Source: Patescibacteria group bacterium
Lineage (GTDB): Bacteria; Patescibacteriota; Saccharimonadia; UBA4664
DNA: 38,228 bases
Direction: 5' to 3'
Assembly: GCA_028288925.1 (NCBI GenBank)
Contig: JAQGHG010000013.1
Location: 1 to 38,228, forward strand
Shown: in pieces, positions 24,144 through 31,741 of the stretch
Position numbering within the stretch: the stretch's first letter is position 1
Layout of the letters: every line of letters begins with the position of its first letter
Position numbers and translations under genes: made by a program
Notes under the pieces: generated by a model
Seen by the model: the letters and a program-made list of their open reading frames with translations, nothing else
Told to the model about the DNA's origin: nothing
Database searches by the model: none

Positions 24144-25283
24144 ATGGAAGTCTTCGCCGCCGGTGGGGGAAGCCCCACCATCATCCTCGACGCCCGGACG
24201 GGCGTTGTCCATCGGTACAACGGATCCGAGGAGTTCCACGCGAACTTCGGCGGAAAGACGTACTACCGAGGACACGCTCGGTTGGTCGGATGGATCCCCG
24301 ACAACCCGGCCTTCGTCCATGTCGGCGCATACCGCGTCGACATGGACGTCAGGTCTCTCCCAGATGATTTTTGGGAGAGTGTGCCAGAAATAGGGCAGCA
24401 TCGGGTCGCCGTACCCTTCGAATATTACGAAGAAGGGCTCAACGGCTCCTGGCCCGTCATCGCGAAGACAGAGGGGAAGTTCGTCCTCATCTCCGCAGGT
24501 GAGGTAGCCAGCCTGCTGCAAGGCACGCTGGCGCTGGAAAGCGAGGAAATCGTTTTTCAGCGCTTCGTAAACACGGAGAGCGACAGCCCGTCGCCCTTCT
24601 ATGCCAAAATGAAGATCTCAGCGGGAGTCTGCCGAAAGCGGCTTCGGCGAACCATCGAGGCACTCTACCATGAGTTCCTCAGGTTCGAGTGGCCGAATGA
24701 GTTCGAGGACGACCAGCCGGATGCAGCGTTCTTCCGCCGAATGGGTCTTTACCCGTTCGGCGAAGGCGACGGCGCGCCGGTCTTCAAGATCGTCAGAGGT
24801 ATCGCCCGCGAGCGATACACCCGCAGGCAAGTATCCGACACCGAGGCGCTGCAAGCCGCGGCGCCCAATGTATGCGTCGTCGACTCCCGGCACATTGTGT
24901 GTCAGGACGACGAGAGCAGTCATTACATCATGAGCGCCGATGGCTGGAGCAGTCAGGTGTCCGTCCCAGTCGCGCTGCGCGCGATGGCGGGCGACATCGG
25001 ACCCGCCAAGGTCCTTAAGGACCTCTCCTACCACAGCCGGTCGCTCGCCCCCGCCGTCGTCGGCATCTACGACGAGGGCGACGAGGAACTGGCCGTGGCC
25101 CTGGCCACACTCTCCAGCTGGGGAGTGAAGGCGGAAGGGCTCTGGCGGTTCGGCATACAACCGGCTGAATGGAAGTCCTACGGCCACAACGCCAACATTT
25201 TCCCGATCGAGGAATTGATCGGAAAAATGGAGACCCCCGGCCTCCGAGAGGCCATCTTGGCTGCGGCCGAGGAACGTAAGTAA
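24144..25283 (+). CDS. Unknown soluble protein under a structured leader
   Basis: 379 residues, starting at the ATG five bases after GGAAGGTGA. No signal peptide or membrane helix. Distinct segments: GGGSPTIILDARTGVVHRYNGSEEFHANFGGKTYYRGHARLVGWI; a middle with VCRKRLRRTIEALYHEFLRFEWPNEFEDDQPDAAFFRRMGLYPFGEG; and a C-terminal block (~290-378) with VVGIYDEGDEELAVALATLSSWGVKAEGLWRFGIQPAEWKSYGHNANIFPIEELIGKMETPGLREAILAA, which resembles an alpha/beta domain. I recognise no family. Codon choice is less C-ending than in gltX, it has its own promoter, leader and terminator, and looks like an accessory insertion. Confidence 0.7.
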   Translation: MEVFAAGGGSPTIILDARTGVVHRYNGSEEFHANFGGKTYYRGHARLVGWIPDNPAFVHVGAYRVDMDVRSLPDDFWESVPEIGQHRVAVPFEYYEEGLNGSWPVIAKTEGKFVLISAGEVASLLQGTLALESEEIVFQRFVNTESDSPSPFYAKMKISAGVCRKRLRRTIEALYHEFLRFEWPNEFEDDQPDAAFFRRMGLYPFGEGDGAPVFKIVRGIARERYTRRQVSDTEALQAAAPNVCVVDSRHIVCQDDESSHYIMSADGWSSQVSVPVALRAMAGDIGPAKVLKDLSYHSRSLAPAVVGIYDEGDEELAVALATLSSWGVKAEGLWRFGIQPAEWKSYGHNANIFPIEELIGKMETPGLREAILAAAEERK

Positions 25284-25333
25284 GGAACACCTTATCCACT
25301 TGGGCGCTCGTCCCAACCAAAACGAGCCGCACC

Positions 25334-25361
25334 GAGGCCAGCGCATGGCCTCTTTTCTTTT
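25334..25361 (+). terminator. Rho-independent terminator after the unknown 379-residue gene
   Basis: GAGGCCA (25334-25340) pairs with TGGCCTC (25346-25352) around GCGCA, followed by TTTTCTTTT. A textbook terminator 50 bases after the stop. Confidence 0.9.
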
Positions 25362-25453
25362 GCCCAAATCTTGGCGCTTCATAGCTTAATTTTATAGCCT
25401 GTGGAAAGATAGGCTCATTCACCCTCAAAAACTCCCCAACCAAGCCAACAGGT

Positions 25454-25483
25454 TTGACAAGGCAAAGCCCCGTGGCCTATAGT
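25454..25483 (+). promoter_or_regulatory. Strong sigma-70-type promoter of the 67-residue gene
   Basis: TTGACA (25454-25459), an 18-base spacer and TATAGT (25478-25483). Predicted start near 25490, giving a ~26-base leader with GAGTGAGG. Confidence 0.82.
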
Positions 25484-25515
25484 GCAATCACTTAAATGAG
25501 TGAGGTCAAAACCCC

Positions 25516-25719
25516 ATGAGTATTTCCTTCTACGACGTAAAAACCCGCCAAAAGGTGGATGTTTCGGAAAGCGACGTCTCCAAGACCAAATACGAGCGCA
25601 CCACCAAAGAGGGTAAGGTTCAGGTCCGTTACGCGCTCCGTGGCGTGTACGAAGGCCGCAACCTCACCAAGTTCGTCGGCCAGGCCGACTGGGATGCCTT
25701 CAACGGTCCCGTCGTCTAG
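25516..25719 (+). CDS. Small soluble protein, likely highly expressed
   Basis: 67 residues, charged and probably beta-rich: MSISFYDVKTRQKVDVSESDVSKTKYERTTKEGKVQVRYALRGVYEGRNLTKFVGQADWDAFNGPVV. Flanked by one of the best promoters of the window and a perfect UUCG-type terminator, so it is a single-gene unit expected to be abundant. The start has GAGTGAGGTC upstream. I recognise no named family; the FYDVKTRQKV start resembles short conserved proteins of Saccharibacteria, function unknown. A nucleic-acid or protein-binding role is possible given the basic face. Confidence 0.75.
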   Translation: MSISFYDVKTRQKVDVSESDVSKTKYERTTKEGKVQVRYALRGVYEGRNLTKFVGQADWDAFNGPVV

Positions 25720-25738
25720 TTCGAACTTCGCGACAAGT

Positions 25739-25766
25739 AAAAAGAGGACCTTCGGGTCCTCTTTTT
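25739..25766 (+). terminator. UUCG-capped rho-independent terminator
   Basis: A perfect 12-bp stem (25739-25750 with 25755-25766) closed by TTCG, with AAAAA on the 5' side and TTTTT on the 3' side. Confidence 0.95.
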
Positions 25767-25813
25767 GATGCCGGCGTCCTGCAAGCGTAAGCGGGTTGAT
25801 GTATAGTGATTGT

Positions 25814-26950
25814 ATGACCGAAGTAACCGAAAAGCCCGAATCCAGCCGTACCACAACCGGTGAAAACTTGCAGAAACCCTGGGTTATCTGGCTACAGAGC
25901 CACCGCCGCGTGCTTGCCATTACGACAGCCGTGGTCTTCGCGACCGGTGGCGGAGGAATAGGCTGGGCGCTTACCCACCGCCAACCCGCCTCCAAGACCG
26001 CCACGACCGTCTCCAAGGCCAAGCCCAGTCCCACTCCGGCTCCCACACCAATCACCAAGGCGTCGCCGCTGACGGGCGTTCTGATGCCTCCAGCCCTGGC
26101 CGACCGTCCCGTCACCGGCGTGATCATCGAGAATCATCCCGATGCCCGCCCCCAATCCGGCCTCAGCCAAGCCGGCGTGGTCTACGAAGCCAACGCCGAG
26201 GGTGGTATCACCCGCTTCATAGCCTTCTTCCTAGAAAACCGGCCGGCCAGCCTGGGCCCCGTCCGCTCACTTCGCACCTACTTCCTGGATTGGGCGCTCG
26301 AATTCAACTCCCCCGTAGCCCACGCCGGCGGCAACGCCGACGCCCTCGACCAAGTAGGCCCACTGGGCATGAAGGACATCAACGCCCTCAGCTTCGCCAG
26401 CGGCGGCTTCTATCGCACCAACGACCGCTATGCGCCCCACAACCTCTACACCAATATGGACAAGCTCGACGCCCTCGACGCCAGCCTCGGCTTTGCCAAG
26501 CCCGCCAGCTTCACTCCCAGCCCGCGCAAAGCCGATACTCCCAATGCCAATCCGCCCCACCCCAACGTTCACATCGATTATTCCTACAACGGCTATCAAG
26601 TCGACTACAAGTACGACCCCGCCACCAATGATTATGCCCGCTCGCTCTCCGGCGCGCCGCATGTCGACCGCAACACCGGCGCCCAAATCCACGTCAAAAA
26701 CATCGTGGTCGAAATGATGCCCACCTCCTACGGCACCACCCGCATCGGCGAGCAAACCGTTATCATGCAAACCGTCGGCAAAGGCCAAGGCTGGGTTCTG
26801 CGCGACGGCGACGCCATCCCCGTCACCTGGCAAAAAGACTCCCGCAACGTCCGCACCAAGCTCATCGGCGCCGACGGCAAAGACGTCCCGCTCGACGCCG
26901 GCAACACCTGGTACTCGATCGTGCCGGCGGGCAAAAACGTTTCGTTTTGA
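25814..26950 (+). CDS. DUF3048 (YerB-like) cell-surface protein
   Basis: 378 residues from the ATG at 25814: TATAGT (25802-25807) ends exactly six bases before it, so earlier in-frame starts at 25796/25799 are unlikely. A membrane helix (~34-54) and a Pro/Thr linker are followed by the DUF3048 core: RPVTGVIIENHPDARPQSGLSQAGVVYEANAEGGITRFIAFFLENRPASLGPVRSLRTYFLDWALEFNSPVAHAGG, then RYAPHNLYTNMDKL and a C-terminal beta domain with IGEQTVIMQTVGKGQGWVLRDGDAIPVTWQK and GNTWYSIVP. The family is found on Gram-positive-type surfaces; its activity is not known. It sits next to an RlpA-like gene, so a wall-related role is plausible. Confidence 0.92.
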   Translation: MTEVTEKPESSRTTTGENLQKPWVIWLQSHRRVLAITTAVVFATGGGGIGWALTHRQPASKTATTVSKAKPSPTPAPTPITKASPLTGVLMPPALADRPVTGVIIENHPDARPQSGLSQAGVVYEANAEGGITRFIAFFLENRPASLGPVRSLRTYFLDWALEFNSPVAHAGGNADALDQVGPLGMKDINALSFASGGFYRTNDRYAPHNLYTNMDKLDALDASLGFAKPASFTPSPRKADTPNANPPHPNVHIDYSYNGYQVDYKYDPATNDYARSLSGAPHVDRNTGAQIHVKNIVVEMMPTSYGTTRIGEQTVIMQTVGKGQGWVLRDGDAIPVTWQKDSRNVRTKLIGADGKDVPLDAGNTWYSIVPAGKNVSF

Positions 26951-26983
26951 CCCCGCATCTCGCTTATGGTATAAAGACCATAC

Positions 26984-27598
26984 ATGAAGGCTAAAACCAA
27001 AAGACGCATCAAACACGTCCTCACCAAAAAGAAGCTCGTCACACGCAAAACCTCCAAAAGCGTCCTGCGAACCTTTCTGATCGGCCTGGCCACCATTTCG
27101 TTTGGCTCGCTGGCCTACGCCATCACCATGACCAAGCCGACCATCAACGTCGCCGTCCATAGCAGCGCGCCCGGCGGCAAGCAAATCGCCGCGCCCACAC
27201 CGCCTCCCACGCCCACACCCGCCGCCGGCATGGTCGGTCGCGGCTCCTGGTACGCACTCGGCCTGCCCGCCCCCGACGCCCTCACCTGCGCCTCGCGTAC
27301 CTACCCGCGCGGCAGCTCCATCCAGGTCACCAATCTGCGCAACGGCCGTACCATGGTCTGCCGCGTCAACGACTACGGCCCCGAAGCTTGGACCGGCCGC
27401 ATCATCGACCTGTCGCGCGGCAGCTTCCGCGAAGTCGAAGACCTGGGCGCCGGTACCATCCCCGTCGAGCTCAAGCTCGTCTCCGGCCCCACCGGCCTCA
27501 ATCTGCCCCTCAGCACCGATTACGCCGCCATCGTCGGCTACAGCCTCTGCAAGAACGCTCACACTTCGCAGTTCTGCGACGCTCACCGCCAAGAATAA
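26984..27598 (+). CDS. RlpA-like double-psi beta-barrel protein
   Basis: 204 residues. Very basic head (MKAKTKRRIKHVLTKKKLVTRKTSKS), membrane helix (~28-48), Pro/Thr linker (~66-80), then a DPBB domain (~83-165) with RGSWYALGLPAPDALTCASRTYPRGSSIQVTNLRNGRTMVCRVNDYGPEAWTGRIIDLSRGSF. This matches the RlpA pattern of a barrel with the late R-x-N-D-x-G-P and R-I-I-D-L-S. RlpA proteins bind or cleave denuded glycan strands of peptidoglycan; the catalytic His is not obvious here. Four Cys (two in the DPBB) may form disulfides. TATAAA (26970-26975) ends eight bases before the ATG. Confidence 0.87.
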   Translation: MKAKTKRRIKHVLTKKKLVTRKTSKSVLRTFLIGLATISFGSLAYAITMTKPTINVAVHSSAPGGKQIAAPTPPPTPTPAAGMVGRGSWYALGLPAPDALTCASRTYPRGSSIQVTNLRNGRTMVCRVNDYGPEAWTGRIIDLSRGSFREVEDLGAGTIPVELKLVSGPTGLNLPLSTDYAAIVGYSLCKNAHTSQFCDAHRQE

Positions 27599-27642
27599 TC
27601 GTTGGGCGGGGCGATTAGTCGACTTTTGCTATACTGGTAGGC

Positions 27643-28107
27643 ATGAACACCGAGCAAATCATCCGCCAATACCTGCCCCAAATCGTCCACATGTCACTCG
27701 CCACGTCCAAGGACAACGCGCCCTGGGTCTGTGAAGTGCACTTTGCCTACGACAACGACCTTAATATTTACTTCCGCTCGCTTCCATCGCGCCGCCACAG
27801 CCAAGAAATCGCCGCCAGCCCTCGCGTCGCCGGCAATATCGTCAGGCAGCATGCCCTCGGCGAAATGCCGGTCGGCGTCTACTTCGAAGGCACTGCCAAA
27901 CTCCTGGGAGCGGGGGAGGAGCAGGCCACCGCCCGCACCTGCCTCCAAGAACGCCTCCAGCTCAGCGACAAGCTCCTCGACGACGCCCAGCGCCCCGACG
28001 GTCACCAATTCTACAAAATTAGCGTCAGCACCTTCTACGTCTTCGGAAAGTTCGATGACAACGGCGCCCAAAAATTCGAGCTGCCCTGGAACGGCGGCCA
28101 GAAATGA
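27643..28107 (+). CDS. Pyridoxamine 5'-phosphate oxidase-like flavin-binding protein
   Basis: 154 residues with a split-barrel fold signature: HMSLATSKDNAPWVCEVHFAYDNDLNIYFRSLPSRRHSQEIAASPRVAGNIV, then GVYFEGTAKLLG and FYKISVSTFYVFGKFDD. The family binds FMN and includes oxidases and reductases of small molecules; the true PdxH motif is not present, so pyridoxal synthesis is unlikely. TATACT (27630-27635) ends seven bases before the ATG with no ribosome site. It overlaps the VOC gene by four bases, with a serine hydrolase next, a small stress or detoxification-like group. Confidence 0.85.
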   Translation: MNTEQIIRQYLPQIVHMSLATSKDNAPWVCEVHFAYDNDLNIYFRSLPSRRHSQEIAASPRVAGNIVRQHALGEMPVGVYFEGTAKLLGAGEEQATARTCLQERLQLSDKLLDDAQRPDGHQFYKISVSTFYVFGKFDDNGAQKFELPWNGGQK

Positions 28108-28517
28108 ACTTCCGACCGCATCACACCGCAATCTCGGTGCGGAATATTGATCAATCGGTAGCGTTTTACAAGAGTCTAGGCTACAAACAAGTCCACCGCT
28201 ACGACGAGACGGACGGTTCAATGTGCATCGTTCATCTCAAGTTAGGTGAGTCATTTCTGGAAATATTCGCGTATCAGACCAACTCCGACAAACCCCAGGT
28301 CAATTTTGAACACGCCAACAATCTCAAAGATCTCGGCGTCAAACATATCGCCCTACAAACCGACGACATCGAAGCTGCCCTCCAAAATCTCCAAGAACAA
28401 GGCCTCGCCGCCGCCGACACCAAAATTACCTTCGGCCGTACCAAAGTCTCATACTTCTTCATCCAAGATCCCGACGGAGTCTGGGTAGAGTTTATCAAGG
28501 ACGACAGGTACAAATAG
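28104..28517 (+). CDS. VOC (glyoxalase/bleomycin-resistance fold) family protein
   Basis: 137 residues. Two beta-alpha-beta-beta-beta units: HHTAISVRNIDQSVAFYKSLGYKQVHRY...LKLGESFLEIFAYQ and VKHIALQTDDIEAALQNLQEQGLAAA...FFIQDPDGVWVEFIKD. Metal-ligand positions are occupied: His in the first strand (HHTAIS), Glu in FLEIF, His in VKHIAL and Glu in VWVEFI, as in glyoxalase I-type sites. Substrate cannot be told. Start overlaps the previous stop as ATGA, and the next gene starts two bases after this one ends. Confidence 0.9.
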   Translation: MNFRPHHTAISVRNIDQSVAFYKSLGYKQVHRYDETDGSMCIVHLKLGESFLEIFAYQTNSDKPQVNFEHANNLKDLGVKHIALQTDDIEAALQNLQEQGLAAADTKITFGRTKVSYFFIQDPDGVWVEFIKDDRYK

Positions 28518-28518
28518 T

Positions 28519-29088
28519 TTGAAAACCGCCATCATCCTCCACGGCACCCTGGGCTCACCAAGCGGCAATTGGTTTGCCTGGCTCAAGAACGAGCTAGAAA
28601 AACGGGGCCTACAAGTATGGCTACCTCAACTACCACGCCCCGAGCAGCCCAGTCTCGGCGAGTGGGCCGCCTTCGTCCAACAAGAATGCCCCTTCGATAT
28701 CGACGCGGAAACTCTCATTGTTGGTCATTCCAGCGGCGCGATCCTGGCGCTCATCCTCGCGCAGCAAAATCCTCACCCCATCGGCGCCATCGCTGCCGTA
28801 TCGGTCTTCCACGACAATTCGCTCGGCTGGGAGCCCAATAACAGCCTCTTCGGTGTCGCCTTTGCCTGGGATACTATCCGCGCCAACACCCGGCAGTTCT
28901 TATTCGTCCACTCCGACGACGACCCGTACGTGCCACTTGGTCAGGCGCGATATGTAGCCCAAAAATGCGCTTCCAATACGATCGTCATCCCCGGACAAGG
29001 TCACTTCAATCTGGAAAAAAGCCCAAGTTATACTCGATTTCCAAAGCTCATTGAGCTAATCGAAAACCAACGCTGGCTACAAAAATAA
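28519..29088 (+). CDS. RBBP9/YdeN-type serine hydrolase
   Basis: 189 residues from a TTG start at 28519, just after the VOC stop; GACAGG provides a site. Opening AIILHGTLGSPSGNWFAWLKNELEKRGLQVWLPQLPRPEQPSLGEW is typical of the YdeN/RBBP9 family. The triad is visible: Ser71 in VGHSSGA, Asp133-135 in HSDDDPYVP and His162 in PGQGHFN. It hydrolyses an ester or amide; substrate unknown. No signal peptide, so cytoplasmic. Last gene of the three-gene group; its stop lies inside the terminator stem. Confidence 0.9.
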   Translation: MKTAIILHGTLGSPSGNWFAWLKNELEKRGLQVWLPQLPRPEQPSLGEWAAFVQQECPFDIDAETLIVGHSSGAILALILAQQNPHPIGAIAAVSVFHDNSLGWEPNNSLFGVAFAWDTIRANTRQFLFVHSDDDPYVPLGQARYVAQKCASNTIVIPGQGHFNLEKSPSYTRFPKLIELIENQRWLQK

Positions 29089-29110
29089 GGCCCGCCGAAG
29101 CGAGCCTTAT
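29085..29110. terminator. Bidirectional hairpin between serine hydrolase and FKBP genes
   Basis: ATAAGGC (29085-29091) pairs with GCCTTAT (29104-29110) around 12 bases. It includes the TAA stop of the hydrolase gene and lies between convergent genes. The T tail is short. Confidence 0.65.
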
Positions 29111-29135
29111 AATTCGGCCGAAGCTGATACCGCGG

Positions 29136-29600
29136 TTATTTAACCCCGAGCAGCTCAATGTCAAACGTCAGCGTTGAATTCCCCGGAATGCCCTGGGTGC
29201 CCTGAGCGCCGTAGCCGAGCTCCGGCGGGATCACCAACGTGCGCTTGCCACCCACTTTCATACCCGGGATGCCTTCTTGCCAGCCCTTAATGACCTGGTT
29301 CAGGCCAAAGGTCGCCGGCTCGCCACCATGCTTGTCGGTAGAGTCAAACACCGTGCCGTCGGCCAGCTTGCCCGTGTATTTGACTGTTACGGTACTGGCG
29401 GCCGTAGCTTCGTCACCCGTACCGACCACGCTGTCGGTCTTCTGCAAGCCTGCCGACGGAGCGCTTGAAACCGCCGGAGTGGGGGAGGGCGACGCGGCCC
29501 CATTTGAATTCGAATTTGTTCCTCTGAGCACTATCACACCTCCAATAATTAGCGCGATCACCGCGATTGACGCGGCGACAATGAGCACTTTAGTAGTCAA
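29136..29600 (-). CDS. FKBP-type peptidyl-prolyl isomerase, membrane anchored
   Basis: 154 residues from a TTG start at 29600 with GGAGCTAGGAAA upstream and a TACAAT -10 box at 29628-29633. A membrane helix (~5-26) and Ser/Pro linker are followed by an FKBP domain (~55-154): [64 protein letters not shown]. The active-site residues (Y, F-D, V-I, W, Y) are present. It likely assists folding of exported proteins on the outer face. Confidence 0.95.
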   Translation of the reverse strand: MTTKVLIVAASIAVIALIIGGVIVLRGTNSNSNGAASPSPTPAVSSAPSAGLQKTDSVVGTGDEATAASTVTVKYTGKLADGTVFDSTDKHGGEPATFGLNQVIKGWQEGIPGMKVGGKRTLVIPPELGYGAQGTQGIPGNSTLTFDIELLGVK

Positions 29601-29674
29601 TTTCCTAGCTCCGTTTACTGCTCATAGATTGTAGCACGCTGGCCAACCCGCCAGCTAAGCATTAGAATTATGAT

Positions 29675-31216
29675 ATGCATAGCCAACCCAACCGGTTCAG
29701 CCGCCAAAGTCTTGCCCTATTCTTCATCGTTTCGCTGATCCCGGCCTTAGTGGTAGCGGCCATCTGGTACGTCAACAGCCAAACCACTACCCGGCAAATC
29801 CTCGACTTCCAATCGTACGTGCTCCCGGTAATGGTCCTGGGCGTCCTACCGGCGCTTATTCTGAGCTTCATCTTCGCCGAGCTGCTCACCCGGCCGGTGC
29901 GGCGTATCCACCGCGCCGTCCTCGAGCTGGCCAACGGCAACTTCAAGGCCCAGTTCCGAGGCCAGGGCGCCGGCGAGTTCCAGGAAATCGGCGTGGCGCT
30001 CGACCAAGTCGCCGCCAAGCTCCAACAAACGCTCTCCGAAGCCACCAGCGAAACCGCCATCATCGAAGCCGAACGCAACAAACTCCGCGGCGTCCTGGGA
30101 GCCATGACCGACGGCGTCTTCGCGCTCGACCATTCCGGCCGCATCATCCTCTTCAACAAGGCCGCCAGCCAACTCACCGGCCGCACCATGGAAGAAGTCG
30201 CCGGCCAGCTCGCCGAGAAGGTTATGCCCTTCCGCCAGGACGGCGAGCTCGTAATGACCCGCTGGCTAGCCTCCGAGCGCGGCAACCGGCACAAGATCGG
30301 CCAATGGACCGGGCTCGAGCTCTACCGCGCCGACGGCCAGAGTCTGTACGTGGACGTCCAAGCCGTCGTCCTCAACGACGACCCCAACGGCATCGCCGCG
30401 CTTGTCACCTTCCACGACCTCACCAAGAACCGCCAGCTCGAGGAAATGAAGATCGACTTCGTCGCCCTAGCCGCCCACGAACTGCGCACGCCGCTCACCG
30501 AAATCAAGGGCTACCTCGACATCCTCCAGCACGAAGCCAAAGGCCTCTCCAAGACCAACCGCGATTTCCTGGACCGCACCGTCGCCAGCGCCAACCAGCT
30601 CAGCGGCCTCATGCGCAATCTGCTCAACGTCGCCCGCATCGAGCACGGCGAGCTCGGCTACCAGCCCATGGCGCTCAACTACCTAGATTTCGTCAAAGAA
30701 ACCATGAACGAGCTCCAGGCCCGGGCCAAACAACAAGAACGCCAGCTCAAACTCGTAGTACCGGGCCGCCTGCCCACCCTCATGGCCGACCCCATGGCTC
30801 TGCGCGAGGTTATCGTCAACCTGGTCGACAACGCCATCACCCATACCGCTCCGGGTACCGGCGCCATCACGATTACCGTTAGCCGCCACCGCAACGAAAT
30901 TGAAACCAGCGTCAAAGACAATGGCGTCGGTATTCCCAGCGACGCCATTCCGCACCTCTTCACCAAGTTTTACCGGGTAAGCGAGATGAAGTCCACCTCC
31001 CGGGGTACCGGCCTGGGTCTCTATATATGCAAATCAATCATAGAAACCCACGGCGGCCACATCTGGGTCGACTCCGCGATCGGCGAAGGCAGCGTTTTTA
31101 CCTTCCGCGTCCCCCTAGAGGCGGTTGCACAAGACAAGCCAAACAGCGATAATACAACCACTAGTACCATCACCCGAGGAGCCCATGGCTGGATCAAAGA
31201 CCATCCTATTCATTGA
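29675..31216 (+). CDS. Sensor histidine kinase with HAMP and PAS domains
   Basis: 513 residues. Two membrane helices (~12-33 and 48-70), so only a very short outer loop; HAMP (~71-124); PAS (~137-250, LRGVLGAMTDGVFALDHSGRIILFNKAASQLTGR); HisKA with H-box FVALAAHELRTPLTEIKGY (His268). HATPase motifs: LVDNAITHTAPGTG, VKDNGVGIPSD, LFTKFYRVSEMK and GTGLGLYICKSII. Architecture is of the WalK/VicK type but without a clear sensor domain outside. TAGAAT (29663-29668) ends six bases before the ATG. The response regulator gene starts inside its 3' end, so the pair is coupled. Confidence 0.95.
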   Translation: MHSQPNRFSRQSLALFFIVSLIPALVVAAIWYVNSQTTTRQILDFQSYVLPVMVLGVLPALILSFIFAELLTRPVRRIHRAVLELANGNFKAQFRGQGAGEFQEIGVALDQVAAKLQQTLSEATSETAIIEAERNKLRGVLGAMTDGVFALDHSGRIILFNKAASQLTGRTMEEVAGQLAEKVMPFRQDGELVMTRWLASERGNRHKIGQWTGLELYRADGQSLYVDVQAVVLNDDPNGIAALVTFHDLTKNRQLEEMKIDFVALAAHELRTPLTEIKGYLDILQHEAKGLSKTNRDFLDRTVASANQLSGLMRNLLNVARIEHGELGYQPMALNYLDFVKETMNELQARAKQQERQLKLVVPGRLPTLMADPMALREVIVNLVDNAITHTAPGTGAITITVSRHRNEIETSVKDNGVGIPSDAIPHLFTKFYRVSEMKSTSRGTGLGLYICKSIIETHGGHIWVDSAIGEGSVFTFRVPLEAVAQDKPNSDNTTTSTITRGAHGWIKDHPIH

Positions 31217-31562
31217 AGACGACAAACCGATCGCGGAAATGTATGCCCGCGTACTTGAGCGCGAAGGCTACAAAGTCGACTTCGCCTACAACGGCGCCGA
31301 TGGAGCCAAAAAAGCCCAAAGCCAACATTACGATCTCATTCTGCTCGATATTATGATGCCCGAAAAAACCGGCATAGAAGTACTTCAAGAATTGCGAGGC
31401 CCCGACGGAAAGGGCAGCTCCGAAACCAAAATCGTTATTCTCACCAACTTAGCCCAAGACAAGACCAGCCAAGAAGCCCTCAAATCTCAAGCCGACGGTT
31501 ACATCATCAAAGCCGACATCGTTCCCAGCCAGCTCGCCGGCATCGTCTCAAAGCTCGTTTAA
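31185..31562 (+). CDS. Single-domain response regulator (CheY-like)
   Basis: 125 residues from the ATG at 31185, with GAGGAG just upstream; it overlaps the kinase gene by 32 bases. Receiver domain only: acidic pair Glu11-Asp12-Asp13, phospho-acceptor Asp55 in LILLDIMMP, Thr87 in VILTNLA and Lys109 in YIIKADI. No DNA-binding or output domain follows, so it must act through protein contact or as a phosphate relay. Coupled to the kinase at 29675; the orphan CHASE4 kinase could also signal to it. Confidence 0.93.
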   Translation: MAGSKTILFIEDDKPIAEMYARVLEREGYKVDFAYNGADGAKKAQSQHYDLILLDIMMPEKTGIEVLQELRGPDGKGSSETKIVILTNLAQDKTSQEALKSQADGYIIKADIVPSQLAGIVSKLV

Positions 31563-31597
31563 CGCCAGCTATAAGCAAAATCCCAAGAAAAAACCCT

Positions 31598-31735
31598 TAA
31601 AGCATAAGCTTTATCGTGAGTTCGCACTAAGTATTTGCTATCTAACAATGACAAGATACCTCTCGTGTTCTATTTTTCAAGGAACACCTACGCACTACTA
31701 GTATTGATCGGCCAGCATGTGCTGCCGATCGATAC
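31598..31735. other. Intergenic region with three hairpins, no gene
   Basis: The 179 bases after the response regulator hold TAAAGC/GCTTTA (31598-31613), GTGTTC/GAACAC (31665-31687) and a long imperfect stem (31700-31717 with 31719-31735, one bulge and one mismatch). The last lies just past the DUF475 stop on the minus strand and probably ends both convergent transcripts, although T tracts are poor. Confidence 0.5.
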
Positions 31736-31741
31736 TTATGT

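Noticed and set aside
26267-27592. 441-codon open frame on the minus strand
   Set aside because: It covers the DUF3048 and RlpA-like genes, which have clear domains; its Gly/Val/Asp-rich product is a shadow of a GC-rich third-position bias.
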